Below are positions 26,595 through 35,481 of a stretch of DNA of 64,000 nt, piece by piece. The translations under genes and the position numbers were made by a program. This DNA comes from Agrobacterium sp. AGB01 (GTDB lineage: Bacteria > Pseudomonadota > Alphaproteobacteria > Rhizobiales > Rhizobiaceae): assembly GCF_014851585.1 (NCBI RefSeq), contig NZ_JACVAB010000005.1, positions 186,001 to 250,000 on the forward strand, written 5' to 3'. Every line of letters starts with the position of its first letter. Within the stretch, counting starts at the first letter, position 1. The notes below the pieces were generated by a model. That model did no database searches and was not told the origin of the DNA. It worked only from the letters and a program-made list of their open reading frames with translations.

Positions 26595-27128
26595 ATGAAA
26601 ACGAAATCACTTTCATTACTTCTTATCGTCGGCTTGCTCGCAGCTTGCAGTCCATCCGGGCCGATTGGCAATACGTCAGTTCCCCAGCCTGTCAAAGCGG
26701 TAGAACTCAACCGCTATCTTGGCCGTTGGTTCGAACTGGCTCGTTATGAAAATCGGTTTGAAACTGACTGCGAAGGCGTCACTGCTGATTACTCGTTGCG
26801 TGATGATGGTATGATCAAGGTGATCAATACCTGCCGTCAGGGCGGGATCAATGGCAGCGTCAAATCCGTGGAAGGTCGGGCAAAAATCGTGCCTTCCAGC
26901 GGCAATGCCAAGCTGAAAGTTTCGTTTTTCGGGCCTTTCTTTGGCAATTACTGGGTACTTGACCGCGCCCCTGATTACACTTGGTCGATAGTGGGCGAAC
27001 CGTCAGGGCGGTACCTCTGGATTTTGACCCGCACCGCCAACCCTTCACGACGCACGCGGGAGATGCTGGTGAGAAAAGCCAAGTCATTAGGTTATGACGT
27101 GAGCCTTATTCGCTGGACACGCCATTAG
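26595..27128 (+). CDS. blc: Blc-like outer-membrane lipocalin (lipoprotein)
   Basis: A protein of 177 residues. The signal peptide ends in a lipobox (LLAACSP), so Cys18 should be lipidated. The lipocalin motif 1 is YLGRWFELARYENRFE, followed by YSLRDDGMIKVIN, KVSFFGPFFGNYWVL and LWILTR. All match bacterial lipocalin Blc. These proteins bind fatty acids or lysophospholipids at the outer membrane and are often induced by envelope stress. It is a single gene with 170 bp of upstream sequence. Confidence 0.92.
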   Translation: MKTKSLSLLLIVGLLAACSPSGPIGNTSVPQPVKAVELNRYLGRWFELARYENRFETDCEGVTADYSLRDDGMIKVINTCRQGGINGSVKSVEGRAKIVPSSGNAKLKVSFFGPFFGNYWVLDRAPDYTWSIVGEPSGRYLWILTRTANPSRRTREMLVRKAKSLGYDVSLIRWTRH

Positions 27129-27331
27129 GCAATGATGCCGCATTGAATACCAAGGCCTCGATGTTGCAGCCAATCATCCCTCTCGGTTTCGGTTTTTGAT
27201 TGTGTCCCACTGAACTTGGCAGGCGACGTAAAGCGCTCGATGCCAAGGAAACCGGATGACGGCAACGATGGAAAATTTCCCCTAAGTGACGGCGCGTTGG
27301 GAGCGTCGGGAGGGTGTTTTGAAGTCGTGTT

Positions 27332-28693
27332 TCAGTGATCTGCTTGATTTATCAGACCTCGTATCCGCTCTTCAAATGTTTCGAGGGCGACCGGACGTCC
27401 GAAATAATAGCCTTGGAAAGATTGGCAGCCGCAAGACAGCATAAATTGAAATTGCTCATCATTCTCGATCCCCTCCGCCAACATTTCAAGGCCCAAGTCC
27501 TGTCCCATCTGCGAAATGCGTGTCACCAGCGATGCGCCCCGGCTGCCCTCTGCTATGGCCCGAACGAAACTTCGATCGATTTTTAGCTGTTGAAGCGGCA
27601 GGCGGCGAAGATAGCTCAGCGATGAATAACCGGTGCCGAAATCATCGAGCGCAATCGAAATACCATGATGCTGCAGGACTTTCATCTTGCCAATCAGTTC
27701 GTCTACCTCGGTCACAAACACACTCTCGGTCAGTTCGAGCTTCAATCTGGATGGCGAGACTTGGTGCGCGTTGAGGGTATCTATCAGTCTGCTGACGAAG
27801 TCGTGTTTCAAGAAATGGTCTGCGCTAATGTTGACAGCCATGACGAGATCACGTGTGCTTTGGTGAGTTGTCCAATCCGCTAGCGTTTTAACCGCGTTCT
27901 CTATAACCCAGTTACCCAGATCGGCCATTAATCCGGCGCGCTCTGCCGTAGGGATGAAGTGGCCGGGCTGGATGTAACCACGTTTCGGATGCTTCCAGCG
28001 AATGAGCGCTTCCGCTCCTATTAATCGACCATCACGATTGACTTGAGGCTGGAAAAAAAGCTCGAACTGCTGCCTTGGAATCGCGGACCGCAGTTCCCTG
28101 CGTAACTTGCTATCAACGGTCATGCCTTCCTGAAGGAGAATAACACCAACGCACAACAGCGCAGCAAGGAAACTCACATGTATCCATGCCGTTATCGAAC
28201 GCACTGAATCGGGTAGGGGAAGGGCGAAGTCGAACCTTAACGACGTACTGGAAAAGACAGCAAAACCGGCGAGCGACAAGAAAATTATCGCAAGCTGCAA
28301 CTGACTGCGGTCTCTCTGGAAGTTTCCGTAACCAGCTAACGCAATGATGAGTAGATACAAATGAGAGACACGCGGAACCTCTTCACTCGGGACATCAAAA
28401 TAGATCGAGAAGTAAAATATAAACAGTAAGCAGGCCATCTGGGCCAGCAACATACCAAGAGACATGTTCCAGTGACGGCCAATCTGCCAACTCAAGGTCA
28501 AGAACGCAAACAGCGTGCTCTCGATGGCGACCAGGTGCCAGTTCTGGATTAGAACAAAAAACGGTATCCATGCGCCGCTTACCAGGGCGGCTAGAGGCAA
28601 CGCGCAGCGGCATGCGTAATGAAGATGCTGAAGACGTTCAGTGTGAAATGTCGGATGCGATCGGGTCAAGTCTGTGCCTGGCACTCGTGTCAA
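27332..28693 (-). CDS. Membrane-anchored EAL-domain protein
   Basis: A protein of 453 residues. The N-terminal half has about six hydrophobic segments (LPLAALVSGAWIPFFVLIQN and others). The EAL phosphodiesterase domain covers about 200-445, with AEALIRWKHP, LTESVFVTE and DDFGTGYSSLSYL, and has the residues expected of an active cyclic di-GMP phosphodiesterase. No GGDEF domain is present. It lies convergent to the lipocalin with about 200 bp between, in which I see no feature. Confidence 0.9.
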   Translation of the reverse strand: MTRVPGTDLTRSHPTFHTERLQHLHYACRCALPLAALVSGAWIPFFVLIQNWHLVAIESTLFAFLTLSWQIGRHWNMSLGMLLAQMACLLFIFYFSIYFDVPSEEVPRVSHLYLLIIALAGYGNFQRDRSQLQLAIIFLSLAGFAVFSSTSLRFDFALPLPDSVRSITAWIHVSFLAALLCVGVILLQEGMTVDSKLRRELRSAIPRQQFELFFQPQVNRDGRLIGAEALIRWKHPKRGYIQPGHFIPTAERAGLMADLGNWVIENAVKTLADWTTHQSTRDLVMAVNISADHFLKHDFVSRLIDTLNAHQVSPSRLKLELTESVFVTEVDELIGKMKVLQHHGISIALDDFGTGYSSLSYLRRLPLQQLKIDRSFVRAIAEGSRGASLVTRISQMGQDLGLEMLAEGIENDEQFQFMLSCGCQSFQGYYFGRPVALETFEERIRGLINQADH

Positions 28694-29007
28694 AATGTGC
28701 TGTGAGTGGGGTCAAGCCGTCAGTCTACAACCGCCTCAAACATTTAGCAAAAAACTGTAATTTTCATTAACGCTGCTCTTGAGGGGCAATGTCATTGACG
28801 AGATCGCTTGCCCAGACAAATTTGCTTGCCCCTGTGTGCAGGTGTTCACGCCGCGCGTCAGAGTGAGGTCACGACTGTTTTGCCGTCGTCGCCCCTATCG
28901 TAGCCGCGGTGCCATCAACCAAATTTTCAGGATCGAGAAGGGTTGTGAGCACATCGTACCACGCCAGTCTTTGCCGTTCTGCGTTCGGTTGCTTGAATGC
29001 GCATGTT
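28694..29007. other. Intergenic region with a possible decayed coding fragment
   Basis: About 310 bp between the EAL gene and the TetR gene. On the minus strand a frame ending near 28869 encodes a protein-like stretch (LAWYDVLTTLLDPENLVDG) downstream of the TetR stop, without its own start. It may be the 3' end of a lost gene. No family could be named. Confidence 0.3.
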
Positions 29008-29571
29008 CTAGTCATGCGCGACCTCTCCGACACGCGTGTCGATCCAGGCGCGGGTCTGATCAAGAACCTCGTTTGACAATTCAGGGTCATCGACCGCTCT
29101 GGCAAGGATCACCGCTCCCACCATGGCGGCCCAGCTTCCAATCGCGGCACGGCGTTTGTCGGCGGTATCCTCGCCCGGAAGCGCCTTTTCGATGCGGGCG
29201 AGTTGTGCGCGCAGACCTTCTGTCATCGCGGCTGTCGCTGCGGGCGTCTGGTGGCGAATGGCGGCGGCCAGACCGGCGGTCGGGCATCCATTGCCGGGGT
29301 TGTTACGGTGTCGAGGCGCCAGATAGGAGGCAACGAAATCGCTGAAGGTTGCGCCTGAGAAACTGTCTGCCGCAAGCGCGTGCGCCAGCGTCTGCGCCAC
29401 CAGATCATCCTTTGAGCTGAAATGCCCATAGAACCCGCCATGGGTCAGGCCAGCCGCCTTCATAACCTCTGCAACACTGACCGCCTCAAACCCCTTGTCT
29501 TTAAACAACAGGCTGGCGACGTCCAGAATGCGGCGTCTGTTCTCGGCCATTTGTTCTCGGCTGACCTTCAT
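29008..29571 (-). CDS. TetR-family regulator of an oxidoreductase cluster
   Basis: A protein of 187 residues from the ATG at 29571, with GGAG 8 nt ahead; a GTG at 29592 is also in frame. The helix-turn-helix lies at about 8-55 (VMKAAGLTHGGFYGHFSSKDDL). The C-terminal domain has NGCPTAGLAAAIRHQ, resembling TetR repressors that sense electrophiles or quinones. It is divergent from an SDR gene that heads a run of redox enzymes, and two palindromes lie between. It is paralogous to the TetR at 16315-16902. Confidence 0.88.
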   Translation of the reverse strand: MKVSREQMAENRRRILDVASLLFKDKGFEAVSVAEVMKAAGLTHGGFYGHFSSKDDLVAQTLAHALAADSFSGATFSDFVASYLAPRHRNNPGNGCPTAGLAAAIRHQTPAATAAMTEGLRAQLARIEKALPGEDTADKRRAAIGSWAAMVGAVILARAVDDPELSNEVLDQTRAWIDTRVGEVAHD

Positions 29572-29605
29572 TTCAAATTTCTCCGTAGTCACAGTTGACT
29601 TTTAC

Positions 29606-29650
29606 ATGATGACCATCATATTTAAATGCATTCATGATGATCGTCATGAA
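29606..29650. promoter_or_regulatory. Two palindromes between tetR and the SDR gene
   Basis: ATGATGACCATCAT (29606-29619) has perfect 6-bp arms. TTCATGATGATCGTCATGAA (29631-29650) is a 20-bp palindrome with one mismatched pair. Both carry the ATGATG/CATCAT or CATGA core, so they probably bind the same dimer, presumably the divergent TetR. Confidence 0.6.
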
Positions 29651-29681
29651 TATAGGATCAACGACAGAAAAGAGCAATCCG

Positions 29682-30470
29682 ATGAGCCAAATTCCTGCAG
29701 TCCTGATAACGGGCGCCTCTACTGGCATTGGCGCAACCTATGCCGAACGCTTTGCGCGCCGCGGCCATGATCTTGTGCTGGTGGCCCGAGACGTGGCCCG
29801 CTTGGAGGCGCTTGCCAGCCGTCTTCGCCAGCAAACCGGCGTGACGATCGATATCCTCCCGGCCGATCTCACGAATACGGCGGACCTTGTTAAGGTCGAG
29901 ACCCGGCTGCGGGACGATGCGCGCATCGGCATTCTCGTCAACAATGCCGGAACGGCAATCGGCGGAAGTTTTGTCGACCAGAGCATAGACGACATGACCA
30001 AGCTCGTTGCACTCAACGCCACCGCGCTTGTCCGGCTTGCCGGCGCCATTGCGCCGCGCCTTGCCGCAGCGGGTGAGGGTGCAATCGTCAATATCGGGTC
30101 GGTCGTTGGCCTCGCGCCGGAATTCGGTATGACGGTTTACGGCGCGACCAAGGCTTTTGTCCTGTTCCTGTCGCAGGGGCTTGCGCACGAACTTGGCCCC
30201 AAGGGCGTCTACATTCAGGCCGTGCTTCCTGCAACGACCCGCACCGAAATCTGGGATCATGTCGGCGCAGATGTAAACGCCATGAACAATGTCATGGAAG
30301 TGGGCGATCTGGTGGATGCTGCCCTGGTCGGCTTTGATCGTCGCGAACCGGTGACGATACCGCCGCTTCACGACGACGGACAGTGGGATGCTTTTGATGG
30401 CGCACGCAAAGCCATGCTTGGCAACTATGGTAACGCTGCTCCAGCCCAGCGGTATCGGACGCCAGCCTGA
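29682..30470 (+). CDS. Short-chain dehydrogenase/reductase
   Basis: A protein of 262 residues starting MSQIPAVLITGAS at 29682. The cofactor loop is TGASTGIGATYAERF, the NNAG motif is LVNNAGTAIGG, and the active-site Tyr/Lys are in YGATKAFVLFLSQ. The early arginine in LVARDVARLE suggests NADP preference. The substrate is unknown. It is the first gene after the divergent TetR and is probably co-transcribed with the Old Yellow Enzyme gene 55 bp downstream. Confidence 0.9.
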   Translation: MSQIPAVLITGASTGIGATYAERFARRGHDLVLVARDVARLEALASRLRQQTGVTIDILPADLTNTADLVKVETRLRDDARIGILVNNAGTAIGGSFVDQSIDDMTKLVALNATALVRLAGAIAPRLAAAGEGAIVNIGSVVGLAPEFGMTVYGATKAFVLFLSQGLAHELGPKGVYIQAVLPATTRTEIWDHVGADVNAMNNVMEVGDLVDAALVGFDRREPVTIPPLHDDGQWDAFDGARKAMLGNYGNAAPAQRYRTPA

Positions 30471-30525
30471 GTATCCCCCGCAGCAAGCCAACGCAATAGC
30501 AGAACAAACACCACAGGTACACATC

Positions 30526-31620
30526 ATGACCAACAACCTGCTCTTCAAACCCTACACCCTTGGCGCCATCACTCTTGCAAACCGCATCGTCATGGCGCCG
30601 CTTACCCGCAACCGGGCCGGCGCGGGCTTCGTGCCCGGCGAACTGGCCACGGAATATTACGCACAGCGTGCGTCGGCTGGTCTGATCATTTCTGAAGCCA
30701 CCCAGATTTCTCAGCAAGGGCAAGGTTACCAGGACACACCCGGCATCTATAACCAGGCGCAGATCGATGGCTGGCGCAAAGTAACCGACGCCGTGCACGG
30801 AAAGGGCGGACGCATCGTCCTGCAGCTTTGGCATGTCGGTCGCATCAGCCATGTCGACCTGCAGCCCAATGGCGGCCAGCCCGTTGCCCCCTCGGCAATT
30901 CGCGCGGAAACCAAGACCTTCGTCAATAATGCCTTTGTTGATGTTTCAGAGCCTCGCGCGCTGGAAATCGATGAACTGGCCGGCATCGTCAACGACTTCC
31001 GCAAGGCCGCCGCCAATGCCATTGAGGCCGGTTTCGATGGCGTCGAGGTTCACGGCGCCAATGGCTATCTGCTGGAACAGTTTGCCAAGGACGGTGCCAA
31101 TGTCCGAACCGATGCCTATGGCGGCTCGGTGGAAAACCGAGCGCGTCTGATGCTGGAAGTCACCGCAGCGGTGGCGCAGGAGATTGGCGCAGAACGCACC
31201 GGCATCCGGATTTCGCCGGTCTCGCCCGCCAACGGCATTTCCAGCAGCGATCCGCAGGCACAGTACGGCTATATCGTCGATCAGCTCGATGCGCTTGGCA
31301 TTGCCTATCTTCATGTCGTTGAAGGCGCGACAGGCGGCCCACGCGACGTGGCACCATTTGATTACGCGTCACTGCGCCGCCGCTTCTCCAAGACCTATAT
31401 CGCCAATAACGGCTATGATCTGGACTTGGCAACGTCGCAACTGGCCGATAAAAAGGCGGATCTTATCGCCTTCGGTCGTCCGTTCATTTCCAATCCGGAC
31501 TTGGTAGAGCGGCTGCAAAGCGGCGCACCGCTGGCGGAAATGAATCCGGCCACGCTCTATGGTGGCGGTGCTGCGGGTTATACCGACTATGCGCGCTTTA
31601 ACGAGACGTCCGGCAGCTAA
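30526..31620 (+). CDS. Old Yellow Enzyme-family alkene reductase (NemA-like)
   Basis: A protein of 364 residues starting MTNNLLFKPYTLG; the longer frame to 30388 overlaps the SDR gene. The FMN barrel carries NRIVMAPLTRNRAG, the histidine/asparagine pair that binds phenolic or enone substrates (VEVHGANGYLLEQF), RTDAYGGSVENRARL and a C-terminal YGGGAAGYTDY. These enzymes reduce activated alkenes, quinones and nitro compounds with NAD(P)H. With flanking SDRs and a TetR of the electrophile-sensing type, detoxification is likely. Confidence 0.93.
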   Translation: MTNNLLFKPYTLGAITLANRIVMAPLTRNRAGAGFVPGELATEYYAQRASAGLIISEATQISQQGQGYQDTPGIYNQAQIDGWRKVTDAVHGKGGRIVLQLWHVGRISHVDLQPNGGQPVAPSAIRAETKTFVNNAFVDVSEPRALEIDELAGIVNDFRKAAANAIEAGFDGVEVHGANGYLLEQFAKDGANVRTDAYGGSVENRARLMLEVTAAVAQEIGAERTGIRISPVSPANGISSSDPQAQYGYIVDQLDALGIAYLHVVEGATGGPRDVAPFDYASLRRRFSKTYIANNGYDLDLATSQLADKKADLIAFGRPFISNPDLVERLQSGAPLAEMNPATLYGGGAAGYTDYARFNETSGS

Positions 31621-31624
31621 GCAA

Positions 31625-31652
31625 AGGGAGCCGTGCGTCAGTACGGCTCCCT
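31625..31652 (+). terminator. Strong hairpin after the Old Yellow Enzyme gene
   Basis: AGGGAGCCGT (31625-31634) and ACGGCTCCCT (31643-31652) make a perfect 10-bp stem with an 8-nt loop, 4 bp after the stop. The T-run is weak (GTAATG follows), so it may only partly separate the downstream SDR. Confidence 0.65.
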
Positions 31653-31745
31653 GTAATGCCAATCATCATCAATCAATGACTATTCCCTCCGGCAACTCCC
31701 AGGGCTGCGCGGCAGGCTGTCGCGCACCAGATCGAGAAGAAAGCT

Positions 31746-32570
31746 ATGACCACCTTGACACCAAAAGGACAGAAAACTGCATTCGTCACCGGTGCATCCA
31801 GCGGCATCGGCAAGGCAGCAGCATTGGCGCTAAGCCGGGCGGGTTTCCGTGTCATTGGCACCAGCCGCAAGGCGGCGGCTGGCGAGATCCGCCACGGCAT
31901 ACGGATGATCGCTTGCGACGTGACTTCGGACGCCTCCGTTGCCGCCGCTGTGGCGCTGGCCCATGCAGAACTCGGCCGCATTGACCTGTTGGTCAACAAT
32001 GCCGGCTACGCCATATCGGGCGCGGCTGAGGAAAGCTCCATCGAGCAGGTTCATGCCCTGTTCGACACCAATTTCCTGGGTGTTGTGCGCGTGACCAACG
32101 TGGTCCTTCCGATCATGCGTCAGCAGGCCGGTGGGCGGATCCTCAATGTCGGCTCGGTTGTGGGGCTTATTCCCGGCCCCTTCGGCGCCTATTACACGGC
32201 AAGCAAACACGCAATCGAGGGTTATTCCGAATCCCTGGATCATGAGGTGCGGGGCTTCGGCATCCGCGTTGCCGTCATCGAGCCATGGGCCACCAAGACC
32301 TCCATCGAAGCCAACTCACCACAGGGCGATCGTCCCGTTGCGGCGTACCGCGATACATTCGCCAGATATCAGTCCGCGTTTAATGCTGCCATGGCGGCAG
32401 GCGACACGGCAGATGATGTCGCAGCGACCATCCTTGCGGCTGCACAGGCCGGGAAGCCCGGTCTGCGTTACCCTTCAGGCAAGGCTGCACGACAGACCTC
32501 CTTTGCCCGGCGTTTCCTTCCGCGTGCGCTGTTTGATCGCATCCTGCGCAAACAGTTCAACATCGCCTGA
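31746..32570 (+). CDS. Short-chain dehydrogenase/reductase
   Basis: A protein of 274 residues. Cofactor loop is TGASSGIGKAAAL, followed by LVNNAGYAISG and the catalytic YTASKHAIEGYSES. GTSRKAA after the second strand suggests NADP. It belongs to the classical SDRs that act on small ketones or hydroxysteroid-like compounds; the substrate is unknown. It is separated from the Old Yellow Enzyme by 125 bp containing a hairpin, and followed after 147 bp by an MDR gene. Confidence 0.9.
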   Translation: MTTLTPKGQKTAFVTGASSGIGKAAALALSRAGFRVIGTSRKAAAGEIRHGIRMIACDVTSDASVAAAVALAHAELGRIDLLVNNAGYAISGAAEESSIEQVHALFDTNFLGVVRVTNVVLPIMRQQAGGRILNVGSVVGLIPGPFGAYYTASKHAIEGYSESLDHEVRGFGIRVAVIEPWATKTSIEANSPQGDRPVAAYRDTFARYQSAFNAAMAAGDTADDVAATILAAAQAGKPGLRYPSGKAARQTSFARRFLPRALFDRILRKQFNIA

Positions 32571-32717
32571 TGGCCTGTCGTATTCCCGATGCCGGGCTCG
32601 TGATCTAAGGTGATGCCGGTCACGGTGGGATAGTCCAATAGCATTCAAAGTTCGTGCTGAAAGCCCTGGCTTTTCCGGCCGCCTGAACTGACAGTCGTTT
32701 CACACTGGAGAAAGCCC

Positions 32718-33722
32718 GTGAAAGCATTCGTCGTCGACAAATACAAGAAGAACGGCCCGTTGCGTCTGGCGGATATGCCCGATCCTGAAATCGGTGCCGA
32801 TGATGTGTTGGTTCGCATTAACGCCAGCGCAATCAACCTTCTGGATTCCAAGCTTCGTGACGGCGAATTCAAGTTGTTTCTGCCGTATCGGCCGCCCTTC
32901 ATTCTCGGCCACGATCTGGCCGGAACGGTAATTCGTGTTGGCGTCAATGTGCGAGAGTTCAAGGTAGGTGATGAGGTTTACGCCCGCCCGCGAGATCAGA
33001 GGGTTGGCACCTTTGCAGAGATGATCGCGGCTGACGCCGCAGACCTCGCGCCAAAGCCGCAAAGCCTCTCCATGGAAGAGGCCGCATCGATCCCGCTGGT
33101 CGGCCTGACCGCATGGCAAGCGCTGGTTGAGGTGGGAAAGGTCAAACCCGGCCAGAAGGTATTCATCCAGGCCGGTTCCGGCGGTGTCGGCACCTTTGCC
33201 ATCCAACTTGCCAAACACCTCGGCGCAACCGTGGCGACCACCACCAGTGCCGCCAATGCCGCGCTGGTCAAAAGCCTCGGTGCCGACGTGGTGATCGATT
33301 ACAAGACGCAAGACTTCGCGCAGGTGTTGAGCGGTTATGACCTGGTGCTGAACAGCCAGGACAGCAAAACGCTGGAAAAGTCACTCAACGTCCTCAAACC
33401 CGGTGGAAAGCTCATCTCGATTTCCGGCCCGCCGGACGGTCCCTTCGCCAAATCGCTGCGGTTGAACCTGTTCCTGCGTTTCGTGATGCGGCTGCTGAGC
33501 CGCAGTATTCTGAAAAAGGCAAGGAGCCGGGGCGTCGACTACTCCTTCCTGTTCATGCACGCAGACGGGCAGCAATTGCGTGAAATCGCCACGCTGATCG
33601 ACGTCGGCATCATCCGTCCGGTGGTGGACAAGGTGTTCCCCTTTGAGCAGACGCCTGAAGCCTTGGCCTATGTCGAGACCGGCCGCGCCAAGGGAAAGGT
33701 CGTGGTTCGGGTTGCAGATTAG
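32718..33722 (+). CDS. NADP-dependent quinone-reductase-like MDR protein
   Basis: A protein of 334 residues in the medium-chain dehydrogenase/reductase superfamily. It lacks the structural and catalytic zinc cysteines. It has ILGHDLAGTVIRVG, the alcohol-dehydrogenase-type cofactor motif GSGGVGTFAIQLAK and GRAKGKVVVRV at the end, as in zeta-crystallin/quinone reductases. With the preceding Old Yellow Enzyme and SDRs it fits a redox-detoxification group, with GGAGAAAG-like sequence ahead of its GTG/ATG start. Confidence 0.9.
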   Translation: MKAFVVDKYKKNGPLRLADMPDPEIGADDVLVRINASAINLLDSKLRDGEFKLFLPYRPPFILGHDLAGTVIRVGVNVREFKVGDEVYARPRDQRVGTFAEMIAADAADLAPKPQSLSMEEAASIPLVGLTAWQALVEVGKVKPGQKVFIQAGSGGVGTFAIQLAKHLGATVATTTSAANAALVKSLGADVVIDYKTQDFAQVLSGYDLVLNSQDSKTLEKSLNVLKPGGKLISISGPPDGPFAKSLRLNLFLRFVMRLLSRSILKKARSRGVDYSFLFMHADGQQLREIATLIDVGIIRPVVDKVFPFEQTPEALAYVETGRAKGKVVVRVAD

Positions 33723-34042
33723 CTTCGCCGCAGCACTAGAAGCTTCTTGTCGCTGTTATCACATTTGCCGCTGATTTCGGTCTCAGCATAGACAAGGTGG
33801 CGACTGTCGGCGCCCGTGGCCATGCCGCTGCCACGATGGCTCGCCTTCCCTCACGCATTTATCAAGTAGTTTAATCTGCTGCTCAAACAGGACTGAGCTT
33901 CGCAGCAAGCCAATCTGTCCGGAACCAGATGTGGGTCGACCATGGTCGCCTTACTTTTTTCCGCTGTGTTAGCATAAAGGAAATTACTTACCTTGCTGAT
34001 CAGTTTGGATGAAACAGCCTCCATGACGAACAAAAAAGAAGC
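33723..34042. other. Intergenic region with no recognised gene
   Basis: About 320 bp between the MDR gene and the histidine-kinase fragment. I see no credible reading frame, repeat or RNA gene. It may contain the decayed 5' part of the kinase, but nothing recognisable remains. Confidence 0.5.
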
Positions 34043-34321
34043 GCGGCCTTGCATGAGCTCGCCACGAATGCTGTCAAGTACGGTGCGCTATCGACTGAGA
34101 CGGGACGTGTTTCCATCAAGTGGACTGTCGAAGGTGAGCGCTTTCAATTTGTCTGGCACGATACGAACGGCCCTCGCGTTGCAGCACCCAAACGCAGACG
34201 CTTCGGCACCCGAATGATAGAACGCGCCCTATCGGCCACAGTGCGTGGAGAGGCAAAAATCGAATACCTATCCGAAGGCCTTCTCTTTACGCTCGACTGT
34301 ACAACAGGTGATTTGCGTTAA
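34043..34321 (+). pseudogene. C-terminal fragment of an HWE-family histidine kinase
   Basis: An open frame of about 93 codons starts without a proper initiation codon and reads AALHELATNAVKYGALS, the N-box of HWE/HisKA_2 sensor kinases. It continues through FVWHDTNGPRV and RRFGTRMIERALS to a stop at 34319-34321. An in-frame stop lies at 34010-34012, and the PAS/receiver, dimerisation and phospho-acceptor parts are missing, so it cannot be a working kinase. It is best read as the remnant of a deleted gene and marks this stretch as a decay zone. Confidence 0.8.
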
Positions 34322-34361
34322 AGAACCACCGTGACGTGAGATATGACAGAATAAGGCTTTG

Positions 34362-34844
34362 TCAGCGCTGCATCGCACAAAGCCGCGACAAATTTGATTG
34401 TGCCCAATTGCGCGCAGCTGCCTGAACATCTTCCAGGCTCGACAGAATGGCACCAATTTCACCACTGACCTTGAGATCAGAACTTATGATACGACACGCC
34501 GCCATATCGAGCGTGGCTGCAACCGTGACTTCACTATCAACGGCTGGCATTTGGACGAAAGAGTCTTCTCCCGACTGGCAGGTCAGCATCGCCTTTGCTG
34601 TGACCGATACGACGTTATTGGGAAAGGAGCAGGTATCGAGTGAAACGATGTCGAACCTTGCTGTTTGATTTGGGCCGACGGGGATTTGCTCACAAAGCTG
34701 TAGAGTGGAAACTGACCGCGCTATTTGGCTCCAGTTGGGGGTGTTAAGGGCTGAGCGGCAGTCGGCATGCGCCGTCCCGGTGAGCGAGAACATGGTCGCC
34801 GAAAGCATACACACGGCTGTCTGTTGACGTGTTTGTTTTCTCAT
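34362..34844 (-). CDS. Small secreted protein of unknown function
   Basis: A protein of 160 residues with a Sec signal peptide (about 1-27, ending HADCRS). The mature part has several cysteines (in ADCRS, QLCEQ, DTCSFP, LTCQS, AACRI and RLCAM), which suggests disulfide bonds in the periplasm. I recognise no domain. It is divergent from the cupredoxin gene at 35056 with about 210 bp between them. Confidence 0.65.
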   Translation of the reverse strand: MRKQTRQQTAVCMLSATMFSLTGTAHADCRSALNTPNWSQIARSVSTLQLCEQIPVGPNQTARFDIVSLDTCSFPNNVVSVTAKAMLTCQSGEDSFVQMPAVDSEVTVAATLDMAACRIISSDLKVSGEIGAILSSLEDVQAAARNWAQSNLSRLCAMQR

Positions 34845-35055
34845 TGCCCGTCCTTCTCAAGCGGGGAGTTATAAGGACAGATTTATAAGCCTAATTTACG
34901 GTGGAACGACGGCAGTGCGGAAATAATCGCATGCGCTAAAGTCACCTTTTGCCAAGTTGGTTCAAGGGAGGATCAGCGAGAGTTTGATCATTCAGGCTGA
35001 TGTCAGCATTGATTTCTATGAGCTGGTTCCCGATGACAAACCAAGGGAACATACA

Positions 35056-35481
35056 ATGCGCATCCTAAAGAGAATTTTTATGACCTGTGCTGCGTTCTGC
35101 GTCGCAGCGCCTGTGTTCGCAGCGACTACGATTAAGGTTGTCGAAGGAGGCGAAGGTGGCGGTCCGATGACGTTGACGCTCGATCAGTCGACGATCAAGG
35201 CCGGTGATACGACGTTTCTGGTTCACAATGACGCCATGACAGAAGAGCACGAAATGGTGCTCGTCAAGCTGAAGTCAGCGGATCAGATGATCTCCATCAA
35301 CAAATCCAAGAATAGGGTCGACGAGAAGGCCCTGCACAGCATGGGCGAAGTTGCCGAGTTAAAGCCTGGCGCTGACGGGCAGTTGAAAGTTAAGCTAGTT
35401 CCTGGATCATATGTCCTGTTATGCAATATCAAGGGACACTATGGAGCGGGCATGCATGCCATGCTGACGGTCACAAAGTAG
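35056..35481 (+). CDS. Periplasmic cupredoxin-like copper protein
   Basis: A protein of 141 residues from the ATG at 35056, preceded by AAGGGA; the longer frame to 34957 adds a non-secreted N-terminus. Signal peptide about 1-22 (AAPVFAATT). The type 1 copper ligands can be placed at H65 (EEHEMVL), C123, H128 and M133 (CNIKGHYGAGMH). It resembles plastocyanin/azurin-like single-domain proteins. Role may be electron transfer or copper handling; no redox partner is adjacent. Confidence 0.85.
   Translation: MRILKRIFMTCAAFCVAAPVFAATTIKVVEGGEGGGPMTLTLDQSTIKAGDTTFLVHNDAMTEEHEMVLVKLKSADQMISINKSKNRVDEKALHSMGEVAELKPGADGQLKVKLVPGSYVLLCNIKGHYGAGMHAMLTVTK

Noticed and set aside
28779-29345. 188-codon plus-strand frame over the TetR gene
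   Set aside because: Very arginine- and proline-rich and antisense to a clear TetR helix-turn-helix.
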